Source: an uncultured Clostridia bacterium (lineage in GTDB: Bacteria; Bacillota; Clostridia; Oscillospirales; Oscillospiraceae). Taken from it: a stretch of 64,000 nt of DNA. Positions 8,137-16,748 of the stretch are shown in pieces. The notes under the pieces are model-generated. The model saw only the letters and a list, made by a program, of their open reading frames with translations. It searched no databases and was not told where the DNA came from. Each line of letters starts with the position of its first letter. Position 1 is the stretch's first letter. The position numbers and the translations under genes were made by a program. The stretch is taken from contig CAMWFH010000002.1 in the NCBI GenBank assembly GCA_947173485.1, positions 147,833 to 211,832 of the forward strand, in the 5' to 3' direction.

Positions 8137-10665
8137 CTACTGCTTGTCTAAGTAGTCCCGTATCTGCTCCTGGACGTGGCGGACCTCCCACAGCAGTTCC
8201 TCGGCGGAGACCCGCTGGGCCCCGTGGCCCATCACCAGCACCCGCTCCAGATTGTCGGAGGTGGCCACCTTGATCTGGTGGCTGGCCCCCAGCTCGTAGG
8301 AGAGACGCTCGATGTACTGGTCCGCCGTCTCCCCCTCCTTGGTGTACACCACGTCCACGCCCCCCAGACGCTCTGTCTTTCCGGCGTTGCCCTTCACCCG
8401 GTAGGCGTCGAACACCACTGTCAGCCGGCAGGCTTTCACCCCCTGGTAGTTGCGCAGCAGGCTGAGCAGCCGCTCCCGGGCGTCGTCCAGGCGGACCGCC
8501 GCCAGCTTTTTCAGTTCCTCCCAGGCGAAGATGATGTTGTAGCCGTCCACCAGCAGGAGGTCGTCCTTCTGGATGAAGCCCAGCCGGGGCTGGCCGTCCG
8601 TGGGGAAGGCCGGTGCCCGGCGACTCTGGCCCAGGGCCTCCATGCCCCGGTCCCGGATGGGGCCGTAGGTGCGCACGAAGATCGCCTCCAGCTCCTTGTC
8701 CCCGGAGAGGCCGCCGGACCTGGGCGGGGCCTCCGCTGCCGCCGCCGTTGGACGGGACAGGCGGATCGGGGGCGAGACGTGGGCATGGGCGGGCACGTCC
8801 TGCCATTTCACCGTAAAAGCGGCCCCGTGGGAGCAAAAGACGGAGTCCGGCGGGGCGTCCAGGTCGTGCTCCGGCTCGTAGCCCATGGCGGCGACGATCT
8901 CCCCGGCGTTGTGGCAGGGGCGGTAGCCCGCCGGTTCGTAGGACAGCCGGCCCAGGCCCTTGGTATAGGCCGCCACCGTCCGCCCGTAGTCCCGGAGGGC
9001 GGCGACCGGGGCCGCGCCGTCCAGGATGGCGGCATCCTCCTCGTAGCTGGGGCCCTCGAAGGTGCCCCCCATGGTCTGGAGGTCCGCCATGGCACGGCCC
9101 ACGCTCTCCTGGGGCACCTCCAGCCGGAAGGCGTACCAGGGCTCCAGCAGGATGCTGTCCGCCCCCATGAGCCCCTGGCGCACCGCCCGGTAGGTGGCCT
9201 GGCGAAAGTCGCCGCCCTCGGTGTGCTTGACGTGGGCCCGGCCCGCGAGCAGGGAGATCTTCATATCTGTGATGGCGCTGCCGGTGAGGACGCCCGGGTG
9301 GGGCCGCTCGGCTAAGTGGGTCAGCACCAGCCGCTGCCAGTTCAGGTCCAGGTCATCTGTAGAGCAGAGGGAGCCGAAGCGCAGGCCGCTGCCCCGCTCC
9401 CCCGGCTCCAGCAGGAGGTGGACCTCGGCGTAGTGGCGCAAAGGCTCGAAGTGGCCCACCCCCAGGGCCGGCCCGGCGATGGTCTCCCGGTAGACGATGC
9501 TGCCCTCGCCGAAGCCGACCTCCACCCCGAACCGCTCCCGGATGAGCCGGGCCATCACCTCCAGCTGGACCTCGCCCATGAGCTGGACGTGGATCTCCCG
9601 CTCATTCCAGAGGATGCGGAGCTGGGGGTCCTCCTCCTCCAGCTGGCGCAGGTCCCGCAGGAGGGCGTGGATATCGCAGCCCTCCGGTGGCAGGACCCGG
9701 TAGGTCAGCACCGGTTCCAGGACGGGGGGCGTGTCCGCCGCCTCGGCCCCCAGGCCGTCGCCGGGGCGGGTCCAGGTGATGCCGGTGACGGCGCAGACGG
9801 TCCCCGCTTCGGCCCGGTCGATGGTGCGGTACTTGGCCCCGGAGCAGATGCGGATCTGGTTGACCTTCTCCTCCCCGCCGGGGAGGACGCTGCGCACGTC
9901 CAGGGCGCCGCCGGTGATCTTGAGGTAGGTCAGCCGCTCGCCCCCCTCCCGGGCGATCTTGAACACCCGTGCCCCGAAGGTCTCCGGCCAGTCCGGCGGC
10001 GGGGCGAAGCGGTCCAGCAGGTCTAAGAACGCCCCTACGCCCTCCAGCCGCAGCGCCGCGCCGAAGCAGCAGGGGAACACCAGCCGCCGGCGGACCAGGG
10101 AGGCGGTGTCGGCATCGGTGACGGCCTGGCCGGAGAGGTAGCGCTCCATCAGGGCCTCATCGGTCCCGGCCAGCTCCTCCTGGAGGGCGGCGGGGTCCAT
10201 GGAGAAGTCCAGGCAGGCCGGGTCCAGGCGGCGCAGGCCCTGGAGGACCCGCTCCCGGTCCGCCCCCGGCAGGTCCATCTTGTTGATGAAGAGGAAGGTG
10301 GGGATGCGGCGGGCTTTGAGGAGCCGCCAGAGGGTGCGGGTGTGGCTCTGGACGCCGTCGGTGCCGCTGATGACCAGGATGGCGTAGTCCAGCACCTGCA
10401 AGGTGCGCTCCATCTCGGCGGAGAAGTCCACATGGCCGGGGGTGTCCAGCAAAGTGACCTCCTTGTCCCCCAGGGGGAACACCGCCTGCTTGGAGAAGAT
10501 GGTGATGCCCCGCTCCCGCTCCAGGGCGTGGATATCCAGGAAGGCGTCCCCGTGGTCCACCCGGCCCAGGCGGCGCAGGGCCCCGGCCAGATAGAGCATC
10601 CCCTCGGAGAGGGTGGTCTTTCCCGCGTCCACATGGGCCAATATACCGATAACGAGCTTTTTCAT
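8137..10665 (-). CDS. TetM/EF-G-like ribosomal GTPase fused to a YacP/Rae1-type NYN nuclease domain
   Basis: The 842-residue protein begins with a translational GTPase (A-H-V-D-A-G-K-T-T, D-T-P-G-H-V-D, N-K-M-D) and continues through EF-G domains II-V to about residue 650, in the style of tetracycline ribosomal protection proteins. After a Pro/Ala/Ser-rich linker, residues about 698-842 match the YacP (Rae1) family: L-L-L-V-D-G-Y-N-I-I, V-V-F-D-A-Y-R-V-K-G, T-K-E-G-E-T-A-D, V-A-T-S-D. Rae1 of Bacillus subtilis cuts mRNA in the ribosomal A site, which is where EF-G-type factors bind. ATG 10665 is chosen because the GTPase motif starts at once and GGGAAAGGA lies upstream. Whether it gives tetracycline resistance cannot be said. 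Confidence 0.9.
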   Translation of the reverse strand: MKKLVIGILAHVDAGKTTLSEGMLYLAGALRRLGRVDHGDAFLDIHALERERGITIFSKQAVFPLGDKEVTLLDTPGHVDFSAEMERTLQVLDYAILVISGTDGVQSHTRTLWRLLKARRIPTFLFINKMDLPGADRERVLQGLRRLDPACLDFSMDPAALQEELAGTDEALMERYLSGQAVTDADTASLVRRRLVFPCCFGAALRLEGVGAFLDLLDRFAPPPDWPETFGARVFKIAREGGERLTYLKITGGALDVRSVLPGGEEKVNQIRICSGAKYRTIDRAEAGTVCAVTGITWTRPGDGLGAEAADTPPVLEPVLTYRVLPPEGCDIHALLRDLRQLEEEDPQLRILWNEREIHVQLMGEVQLEVMARLIRERFGVEVGFGEGSIVYRETIAGPALGVGHFEPLRHYAEVHLLLEPGERGSGLRFGSLCSTDDLDLNWQRLVLTHLAERPHPGVLTGSAITDMKISLLAGRAHVKHTEGGDFRQATYRAVRQGLMGADSILLEPWYAFRLEVPQESVGRAMADLQTMGGTFEGPSYEEDAAILDGAAPVAALRDYGRTVAAYTKGLGRLSYEPAGYRPCHNAGEIVAAMGYEPEHDLDAPPDSVFCSHGAAFTVKWQDVPAHAHVSPPIRLSRPTAAAAEAPPRSGGLSGDKELEAIFVRTYGPIRDRGMEALGQSRRAPAFPTDGQPRLGFIQKDDLLLVDGYNIIFAWEELKKLAAVRLDDARERLLSLLRNYQGVKACRLTVVFDAYRVKGNAGKTERLGGVDVVYTKEGETADQYIERLSYELGASHQIKVATSDNLERVLVMGHGAQRVSAEELLWEVRHVQEQIRDYLDKQ

Positions 10666-10737
10666 AGTCCTTTCCCCGCCCAGCCGGGCGCTCCTTCTGT
10701 TTGATCGTATTATATGCCCTTTGCGCGGAGATCTCAA

Positions 10738-10910
10738 TATAAAAAAGCTATCAAAAGGTGTACCTTCTGATAGCAAACTATGTCACATATAAAATACCAC
10801 AAACTGACTAGATTTGCAAGGATATTTTATAAGACGCTACAAAAAATCAGGAAAGTTTTTTCAGAGATCTATGCTTCCCAGCATATGTCAAAAGGTACAC
10901 ATTTTGACAT
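10738..10910 (-). promoter_or_regulatory. candidate transcription attenuator for the EF-G/NYN gene
   Basis: Read on the minus strand, a hairpin at 10747-10774 (GCTATCA.../...TGATAGC arms) is followed by TTTTTT at 10741-10746, a textbook terminator 75 bases before the start codon. Further upstream, at 10886-10909, TGTCAAAA/TTTTGACA forms a second hairpin. The RNA of 10886-10901 can pair with the 5' arm of the terminator at about 14 of 16 positions, so the two folds exclude each other. A 13-codon frame (10910-10869, M-S-K-C-V-P-F-D...) covers the upstream hairpin but lacks a ribosome site. A sigma-A-like promoter on this strand (TTGCAA, 17 bases, TATTTT, about 10797-10825) would start downstream of the first hairpin, so the true start is unresolved. 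Confidence 0.5.
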
Positions 10911-10975
10911 TGATGGGAGGGGAGGCTCATTTACACCGGCGGGCTGTGTACATTTATTTATCAAGGAGGGACATG

Positions 10976-13900
10976 ATGAAGCGCAGGTTTTTATGCGTCC
11001 TGCTGGCGCTCAGCATGGCGCTGACGCTCCTGCCGCCCGCCGCGCTGGCGTTTGGAGAAGACGGGAGCGGTCACAACTATAGCAAATTCTGGAGCAAAGA
11101 TAAAAATACCCACTGGCACATCTGCACCGATGAGGGGCACGAGGGCGAGAAAGGGGATGAAGCGGAACACGACTGGGACGAGGGCACCGTAACGATGAAG
11201 CCTACCTATGCTGAGCCCGGTGAGAGGACCTTCACCTGTACGGTCTGTAGGCAGTTCAAGACAGAGCCCATTGCCCAGCTGGTGCATCACTACGCTGAAG
11301 AGTGGAGCTATGACGATCTTCATCACTGGCACGCCTGCACTGACCCGGAGTTCAAGGACCTGGATTTACAGAAGGATAATGGTCTCCATACCTGGACGAA
11401 GGACGAAGAGCAGTCAATAGCAGCGACTGAGACTGACGATGGTAAGGACATCTATATTTGCGACATCTGCGGCAAAGTACAAGAGGAAGCCATTGGCCCA
11501 ACAAAAGGACACTACTACGACACGGGCGACCATGGCTGGTCTTATGACACAACAGAGCATTGGCGTGAATGTATAGCTCCACCGGCGCTGATAGGTGAGG
11601 AAGAGCATTCCTGTGATAAGACTTCTGAGAGAGGTCCTCACCAATTGATCGTCACAGACACCCAGATATGGGGTCATGCGGGCGGTGGACAAAGATGGCA
11701 TAAATGTACCGTCTGCGATGCAATAATTTTTTCCAGCATTCCTAGCCAAGTCGTCAGTCCCTTGTGGAGCACAGATGATGAAGGACACTGGTACGATTGC
11801 GAGAATGCGGACTGTGACGAAAAGAGTGAGTACAAAGAGCACGAGTGGAGTTGGGACATCACAAGACAGCCCGTTGAACTCGAACCCACAGAGGATAATC
11901 CTGGCGTAAAGATCTACGTTTGTTGGTTGTGTGATAAGCTCAAGCTGGAGGAGGACCCTCAGCTGGGGCACAGCTATGAAGAAGAGTGGGGCACGGATGA
12001 GAACTTCCATTGGCGCGTCTGCACCGATAAGGGGTTTGAGGGCGCGATCCACTACAAGGAGGCCCATGGGTGGAAGTGGGGTGAGATCATCCTTACTCCC
12101 ACTGAGGAAGCGACCGGCGAGCAGGAACGCACCTGCACCACTTGCGGGCTGACCAAGATTGTGACCCTTCCCAAACTGCCCATCTCTGTCAAGGGCATCA
12201 CGCTGGACAAGGATACCCTGACCCTGGCCGTGGGCAGCAACGAGCTCATCACCGCTACGATAACACCCGAGGACGCCGCAAACACAGGCGTGGAATGGGA
12301 CACCAGCGACATGGTCATTGCCTGGGTAAATGATTACGGCCGTGTGTACGCTAAAGCCGAGGGCACCGTGACCATCACTGCCACCACGCAAGACGGCGGC
12401 AAGACCGCGACCTGCGAGGTCACCGTCACCGCGGCCCCGGCGCCCGTTGACGTCACCGGCGTCACGCTGGACAAGAACACCATGACCCTGGCCCTGGTGA
12501 ACGGCAGTGGGACCCTCACTGCCACGGTGGCCCCCGCGAACGCCACCAACAAGGACGTGACCTGGGCCTCCAGCAACACGTCTGTTGCCACGGTGGACGC
12601 CAACGGCAACGTGACCGCTGTAGGCGAGGGCACCACGACCATCACCGTCACCACAGCGGACGGCGGCAAGACCGCAAGCTGCGAGGTCACCGTCAGCGCG
12701 GCCCAGACGGCTGTCGCTGTCACGGGCGTCACGCTGAACAAGACCACCCTGACCCTGACCGTGGGCAGCAGCGAGACCCTCACCGCTACCGTAGCGCCCG
12801 CGAACGCCACTAACCAAGCCGTGGCCTGGTCCTCCGGCGCCCCGGCTATCGCCACCGTAGACGCGAATGGCAAGGTGACCGCCGTGACCGAAGGCCGCGT
12901 GACCATCACTGTCACCACAGGGGACGGCGGTAAGACCGCGACCTGCGAGGTCACCGTCACCGCAGCCCCGGCGCCGGGTGGTCTCACCATCGCCTTCAAC
13001 GCCAACGGCGGCACCGTGGCCCCGGCCACAGCCACCACCGGCGCTAACGGCAAGCTGACCAGCCTGCCCACGCCGACCCGCAGCGGCTACACCTTTGATG
13101 GTTGGTTCACGGCGGCGACTGGCGGGGATGCGGTCAATACCAACACCGTATTCACCCAGAATACCACCATCTACGCCCACTGGACCGCCAACTCCGGCAG
13201 CGGCGGCTCCGGCGGCGGTGGTGGCGGTGGCAGCGGTGGAGGGGGCAGTAGCAGCTCCACCGTCAAGGTCCCCGTGTCTGGGGATGATAACTCCGTCCAA
13301 GTCAGCGCCTCTGTATCCGGCACCACGGCCACGGTCGGCGGGCTGGACACGAAACAGCTGGATACCGTTGCCGGGGACAGCAGCAAGGACAGCATGGTCG
13401 AGGTGGACCTCACCGGTCTGAAGCAAACTATCAGCACCGTGGAGCTGCCCGCCGATACCCTCAAGGAGATCGCCAAGGCCGCCGCCGATGAGAACAACGG
13501 CACCCGCGGCCTGACCATCAAGCTGCCCGCCGCGGAGGCGTCCTTCGATGCCGCCGCCCTGGATGAGATCCAGAAGCAGGCCAGCAGCAAGATCGCCCTG
13601 ACCATCGCCCCGGCCAGCTCCTCCGCTCTCAACGCCCGTCAGAAGGAGACCGTGGGGAACGCCCCGGTGTTCGACCTGACCATGAAGAGCGGCAGCAAGA
13701 CCATCACCGACTTCGGCGGCGGCTACGCCACCATCTCCGTGCCCTACGAGCTGGCCAAGGGCCAAGACCCGGCTGGCATCGTGGTCTACTACCTGGACAA
13801 CAGCGGCAACATCCACGCCTGCGAGACCATGTATGACGTGCGGACCGGGCGGGCCATCTTCACCACCGGCCACCTGTCCCTGTACTTCGTGGGCTACGCC

Positions 13901-14440
13901 CCGGAGAACCTGGTGAACTTCGCCGATGTCGCCTCCGGCGCGTACTACTATGACGCCGTGGTGTGGGCCGTGGCCAACGGCATCACCAAGGGCACCTCCG
14001 CCACCGCTTTCAGCCCGGACCTTTCCTGCACCCGGGCCCAGACCGTCACCTTCCTGTGGCGTGCCGCCGGTTCCCCGGCTCCCAAGAGCAGTGTGAACCC
14101 CTTCACCGATGTGAAGGCTGGCGCGTACTACTATGACGCCGTCCTGTGGGCCGTGGAGCAGGGCATCACCAAGGGCACCGGCGCTGACACGTTCAGCCCC
14201 GACGCCACCGTGACCCGCGGTCAGACCGTGACCTTCCTGTACCGTGCAGCCGGTTCCCCGACGGTGGATGGCAGCAGTTCCTTCGGCGACGTGGCGGAGA
14301 ACGCCTACTACGCTGGAGCGGTGAAGTGGGCCGTGGACAAGGATGTTACCAAAGGGACCTCCGCTAGTGCGTTCAGCCCGAACAGCGACTGCACCCGCGG
14401 CCAGATCGTGACCTTCCTCTATCGGGATAGAGTGGACTGA
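10976..14440 (+). CDS. large secreted S-layer-homology surface protein with W-H-x-C repeats, Big2 and InlB-type repeats
   Basis: The 1154-residue protein has a signal peptide (M-K-R-R-F-L-C-V-L-L-A-L... A-L-A). Residues about 25-400 hold about six repeats centred on H-W-H-x-C or H-W-x-x-C and C-x-x-C pairs. Three Big2 immunoglobulin-like domains follow (about 402-668; V-T-G-V-T-L-D-K... W-x-S-S... A-T-V-D-A-N-G), then one InlB-type repeat (about 669-735; Y-T-F-D-G-W-F) and a glycine/serine linker. A domain of unknown type precedes three SLH domains (about 980-1154) that bind cell-wall polymer. ATG 10976 has AAGGAGGG at 10963-10970 with better spacing than the ATG at 10973. The first 400 codons are less GC-rich than the rest. 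Probable adhesin or envelope protein; ligand unknown. Confidence 0.85.
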   Translation: MKRRFLCVLLALSMALTLLPPAALAFGEDGSGHNYSKFWSKDKNTHWHICTDEGHEGEKGDEAEHDWDEGTVTMKPTYAEPGERTFTCTVCRQFKTEPIAQLVHHYAEEWSYDDLHHWHACTDPEFKDLDLQKDNGLHTWTKDEEQSIAATETDDGKDIYICDICGKVQEEAIGPTKGHYYDTGDHGWSYDTTEHWRECIAPPALIGEEEHSCDKTSERGPHQLIVTDTQIWGHAGGGQRWHKCTVCDAIIFSSIPSQVVSPLWSTDDEGHWYDCENADCDEKSEYKEHEWSWDITRQPVELEPTEDNPGVKIYVCWLCDKLKLEEDPQLGHSYEEEWGTDENFHWRVCTDKGFEGAIHYKEAHGWKWGEIILTPTEEATGEQERTCTTCGLTKIVTLPKLPISVKGITLDKDTLTLAVGSNELITATITPEDAANTGVEWDTSDMVIAWVNDYGRVYAKAEGTVTITATTQDGGKTATCEVTVTAAPAPVDVTGVTLDKNTMTLALVNGSGTLTATVAPANATNKDVTWASSNTSVATVDANGNVTAVGEGTTTITVTTADGGKTASCEVTVSAAQTAVAVTGVTLNKTTLTLTVGSSETLTATVAPANATNQAVAWSSGAPAIATVDANGKVTAVTEGRVTITVTTGDGGKTATCEVTVTAAPAPGGLTIAFNANGGTVAPATATTGANGKLTSLPTPTRSGYTFDGWFTAATGGDAVNTNTVFTQNTTIYAHWTANSGSGGSGGGGGGGSGGGGSSSSTVKVPVSGDDNSVQVSASVSGTTATVGGLDTKQLDTVAGDSSKDSMVEVDLTGLKQTISTVELPADTLKEIAKAAADENNGTRGLTIKLPAAEASFDAAALDEIQKQASSKIALTIAPASSSALNARQKETVGNAPVFDLTMKSGSKTITDFGGGYATISVPYELAKGQDPAGIVVYYLDNSGNIHACETMYDVRTGRAIFTTGHLSLYFVGYAPENLVNFADVASGAYYYDAVVWAVANGITKGTSATAFSPDLSCTRAQTVTFLWRAAGSPAPKSSVNPFTDVKAGAYYYDAVLWAVEQGITKGTGADTFSPDATVTRGQTVTFLYRAAGSPTVDGSSSFGDVAENAYYAGAVKWAVDKDVTKGTSASAFSPNSDCTRGQIVTFLYRDRVD

Positions 14441-14470
14441 TCACCTAACGGACCGCACCGCAAGGACCCA

Positions 14471-14507
14471 AGAGGGCCGGCTGGGAAAACCAGCCGGCCC
14501 TCTTTAT
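14471..14507 (+). terminator. terminator of the surface-protein gene
   Basis: A perfect 14-bp stem (AGAGGGCCGGCTGG and its complement) with a five-base loop is followed by TTTA. It lies between two convergent genes and may serve both. Confidence 0.8.
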
Positions 14508-14517
14508 CGCAGTATCC

Positions 14518-15117
14518 CTATATCTCCTGCCGCCCCTCCAGCGCCCGCATCAGTGTGGCGTCGTCGGCGAACTCCAGGTGGCCCCCCACAGGGATGCCGT
14601 AGGCCAGTCGGGTGATCTTCGTCCCGAAGGGCCGCAGCAGCCGGGCCAGGTACATGGCGGTGGCCTCTCCCTCGGTGTCCGGGTTGGTGGCCATGATGAC
14701 CTCCTGGATGTCCCCCTTGGCCACTCGTTCCACCAGGGACTTGATCTGGAGGTCGTCAGGGCCCACATGGTTCATGGGGCTGAGGACCCCGTGGAGGACA
14801 TGGTAGCGGCCCTGGAACTCATGGGACCGCTCCAGGGCGACCACGTCCCGGGGGTCCGCCACCACGCAGATGACGCTCTCCTCCCGCCGGGGGGAGGCGC
14901 AGATGGGGCACAGCCCGCCGGCGCTCAGGTTCTGGCAGACCGGGCAGAGGGTGACCTGCTGCCGGGCGGCCAGGATGGCGTTGGCGAAGGCGGCGGCCTC
15001 CTCCTCCGGCAGGTGCAGCACATGGAAGGCCAGCCGCTGGGCGGACCGGGCGCCGATGCCCGGCAGCTTGGCGAACTGCTCCACCAGCTCCTCCAGGGGC
15101 GCGGGAAAATAGTTCAT
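14518..15117 (-). CDS. recR: recombination mediator protein RecR
   Basis: The 199-residue protein has the helix-hairpin-helix L-P-G-I-G-A-R-S-A-Q-R, a four-cysteine zinc site (C-P-V-C ... C-P-I-C, residues about 57-73), and a Toprim domain (V-V-A-D-P-R-D-V, later T-N-P-D-T-E-G-E-A-T). RecR works with RecO/RecF to load RecA at single-strand gaps. Length is usual. It lies 14 bases after rpe and is probably co-transcribed with it; dnaX and yaaK, its usual neighbours, are absent. Confidence 0.95.
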   Translation of the reverse strand: MNYFPAPLEELVEQFAKLPGIGARSAQRLAFHVLHLPEEEAAAFANAILAARQQVTLCPVCQNLSAGGLCPICASPRREESVICVVADPRDVVALERSHEFQGRYHVLHGVLSPMNHVGPDDLQIKSLVERVAKGDIQEVIMATNPDTEGEATAMYLARLLRPFGTKITRLAYGIPVGGHLEFADDATLMRALEGRQEI

Positions 15118-15131
15118 AGAAGAGCCCTCCC

Positions 15132-15788
15132 TTACGCCTGTCCGGCCTGCCGCAGGGCCTGGATGCGCCCAGGGATGTCCTCCGCCCGGTAGACGGCGGA
15201 CCCGGCCACCAGCACGTTGGCCCCGGCGGCCACGGCGATGGGGGCGGTGGCGGGGGAGATGCCGCCGTCCACCTCCAGCTCACAGCCGGGGGCGCGCTCC
15301 TGGATATACTGCCGGATGGCCGCCACCTTGGGCATCATGTCCTCCATGAAGGACTGCCCGCCGAAGCCCGGCTCCACGGTCATCACCAGGACCATGTCGC
15401 ACATCTCCAGGAAGGGCAGCACCGCCCCGGCGGGGGTGGTGGGCTTGAGGACCACCCCGGCCCGCTTGCCCAGGGCATGGATCCGCTCCAGGGCCAGGCG
15501 GGTGTCCTCCTGGGTGCCGGCCTCCACATGGACGGTGACGATATCCGCCCCCGCCTTGCAGAAGGCCTCCACATACCGCACCGGGCGGTCGATCATCAGG
15601 TGGACATCCAGGGGCAGGCTGGTGACAGGCCGCAGGGCTGCCACCACGGGGATCCCGATAGTGATATTGGGGACGAAGAGACCATCCATCACGTCCACAT
15701 GGACGTAGTCGGCGGAGGAGATCTTTTGGATATCCCGCTCTAAGTTCGCGAAATCGGCGGCGAGGATGGAGGGAGCCACTTTGACCAT
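15132..15788 (-). CDS. rpe: ribulose-phosphate 3-epimerase
   Basis: The 218-residue TIM-barrel enzyme interconverts ribulose-5-phosphate and xylulose-5-phosphate in the pentose phosphate pathway. Motifs: A-P-S-I-L-A-A-D-F, H-V-D-V-M-D-G-L-F-V-P-N, L-D-V-H-L-M-I, V-E-P-G-F-G-G-Q-S-F and E-V-D-G-G-I, carrying the metal and catalytic residues. ATG 15788 starts exactly at the family N-terminus (M-V-K-V-A-P-S-I), with AAAGGA upstream; the longer open frame to 15956 is not supported. Confidence 0.95.
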   Translation of the reverse strand: MVKVAPSILAADFANLERDIQKISSADYVHVDVMDGLFVPNITIGIPVVAALRPVTSLPLDVHLMIDRPVRYVEAFCKAGADIVTVHVEAGTQEDTRLALERIHALGKRAGVVLKPTTPAGAVLPFLEMCDMVLVMTVEPGFGGQSFMEDMMPKVAAIRQYIQERAPGCELEVDGGISPATAPIAVAAGANVLVAGSAVYRAEDIPGRIQALRQAGQA

Positions 15789-15957
15789 AGAAGATCGATC
15801 CTTTCTTGCTGGTTTTACCGGGGGAGGCACGCCTCCCAGGCGGTCCCGCACCCTGGACAGCCCCCGCCGCATAGGATGCACTGAGCGGCAGGGAGCCTTG
15901 GGCGAGAGATCTGCTTCCGCGCGGCCGCGTCCCACAGCGCCCAAGGCCAGCCGCATG

Positions 15958-15990
15958 ATATAAAAGGGGCAGACCGGGCCGGTCTGCCCC
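15958..15990 (-). terminator. terminator of the coiled-coil gene
   Basis: A GGGGCAGACC/GGTCTGCCCC stem is followed on the minus strand by TTTTATAT. Confidence 0.85.
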
Positions 15991-16009
15991 TAAGTGGGTC
16001 AGGGGGGCG

Positions 16010-16528
16010 TCACTGCGCCATTTTCAGCTCAGCGATATCTGTCTGCATGGAGCGGATGACGAGTTTGACGGTATCGAGCTCCTCCTCGTGGGCTTCCAGG
16101 CGGCTCTTGGGGGCCAGGGTCTCCTGTAGGAGGGTATGCCCCTCCGCCAGCAGATGGAGAGAAGGTAGGACCTCGTTCTCCTGGGTGAGGGCGACGATGG
16201 TCAGCCGCTCGTCCATATCGGAGACCTGCTCCTTGAGACTGGTCATATCCTCCTTCAGGCTGGTCACATCGGTCTTGAGGCCGGCCACGTCGGTCTCAAG
16301 GGCCGTGACACGGACCTTGACGTCTGCCATATCCTCCTTCAGGACGGCCACGTCCTCCTTCAGGACGGCCACGTCCTCCTTCAGGACGGCCACGTCCTCT
16401 TTTAGACCAGCCACATCTGTTTTGAGGCCAGCCACGTCCTGCTTTAGGTCGCTGATGTCTGCCCGCATCTCGGAAAAACCTACTGTGAGGTTCTCCAGCA
16501 TGAGCAGGATCTTTTCTTCGTTGTTCAT
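16010..16528 (-). CDS. coiled-coil protein with heptad repeats, 172 aa
   Basis: The protein is almost entirely alpha-helical with seven-residue repeats of the form L-K-x-D-V-A-x from about residue 28 to 110, then a helical tail. Such short coiled-coil proteins are common in gut Clostridia and have no assigned function. The chosen ATG at 16528 follows a GGGGGAGAGAT site; the frame is open further upstream, but the promoter at 16563-16591 lies inside that extension. Repeat-number variation is likely because three 21-bp units are identical. Confidence 0.7.
   Translation of the reverse strand: MNNEEKILLMLENLTVGFSEMRADISDLKQDVAGLKTDVAGLKEDVAVLKEDVAVLKEDVAVLKEDMADVKVRVTALETDVAGLKTDVTSLKEDMTSLKEQVSDMDERLTIVALTQENEVLPSLHLLAEGHTLLQETLAPKSRLEAHEEELDTVKLVIRSMQTDIAELKMAQ
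16335..16397. repeat. three identical 21-bp tandem repeats
   Basis: Three exact head-to-tail copies of a 21-bp unit (begins TCCTTCAGGACGG) encode three identical heptads E-D-V-A-V-L-K. A unit of 21 bp keeps the frame, so slippage would lengthen or shorten the coiled coil without breaking it. Confidence 0.9.
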
Positions 16529-16562
16529 ATCTCTCCCCCTATCCCAAAATTTTACGATACTG

Positions 16563-16591
16563 ATTATAGCACATGCTCGTCCGCATTTCAA
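16563..16591 (-). promoter_or_regulatory. sigma-A promoter of the coiled-coil gene
   Basis: On the minus strand TTGAAA (16586-16591) and TATAAT (16563-16568) are 17 bases apart, 35 bases before the start codon. Confidence 0.8.
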
Positions 16592-16681
16592 GCCGGGAAT
16601 GTAGAACGCGGACAAAGAGACGGTCCATTCCGCGGACCAGCAAGCTGCTGCCTCTGCCCCATGCCTTATGGGCCAATTCTC

Positions 16682-16710
16682 TTGTTTTCACCCCGCTTTT
16701 GTGTTATGAT
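16682..16710 (+). promoter_or_regulatory. sigma-A promoter of recG
   Basis: TTGTTT (16682-16687), a 17-base spacer and TATGAT (16705-16710) lie about 40 bases before the recG start. Confidence 0.7.
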
Positions 16711-16748
16711 AGGGCAAAACAGCAGGAAAAGAGAGGAGGGGATAGCGG

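Noticed and set aside
8012..8836. N-terminal extension of ldh giving a 590-residue protein
   Set aside because: The extension reads the EF-G/NYN gene in a wrong frame; a good ribosome site and the family N-terminus place the start at 8011.
8137..10665. Calling the EF-G-like gene a tetracycline-resistance gene
   Set aside because: The GTPase part resembles TetM-type proteins, but paralogues of unknown function are common and the NYN fusion suggests another job.
11414..13873. 819-codon minus-strand frame opposite the surface-protein gene
   Set aside because: Composition is repetitive Gly/Val/Asp/His and mirrors the Big2 repeats; shadow frame.
15866..15877. GCATAGGATGC near 15870 repeats a stretch of the uppP leader
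   Set aside because: Only about 11 bases match, flanks differ; likely chance.
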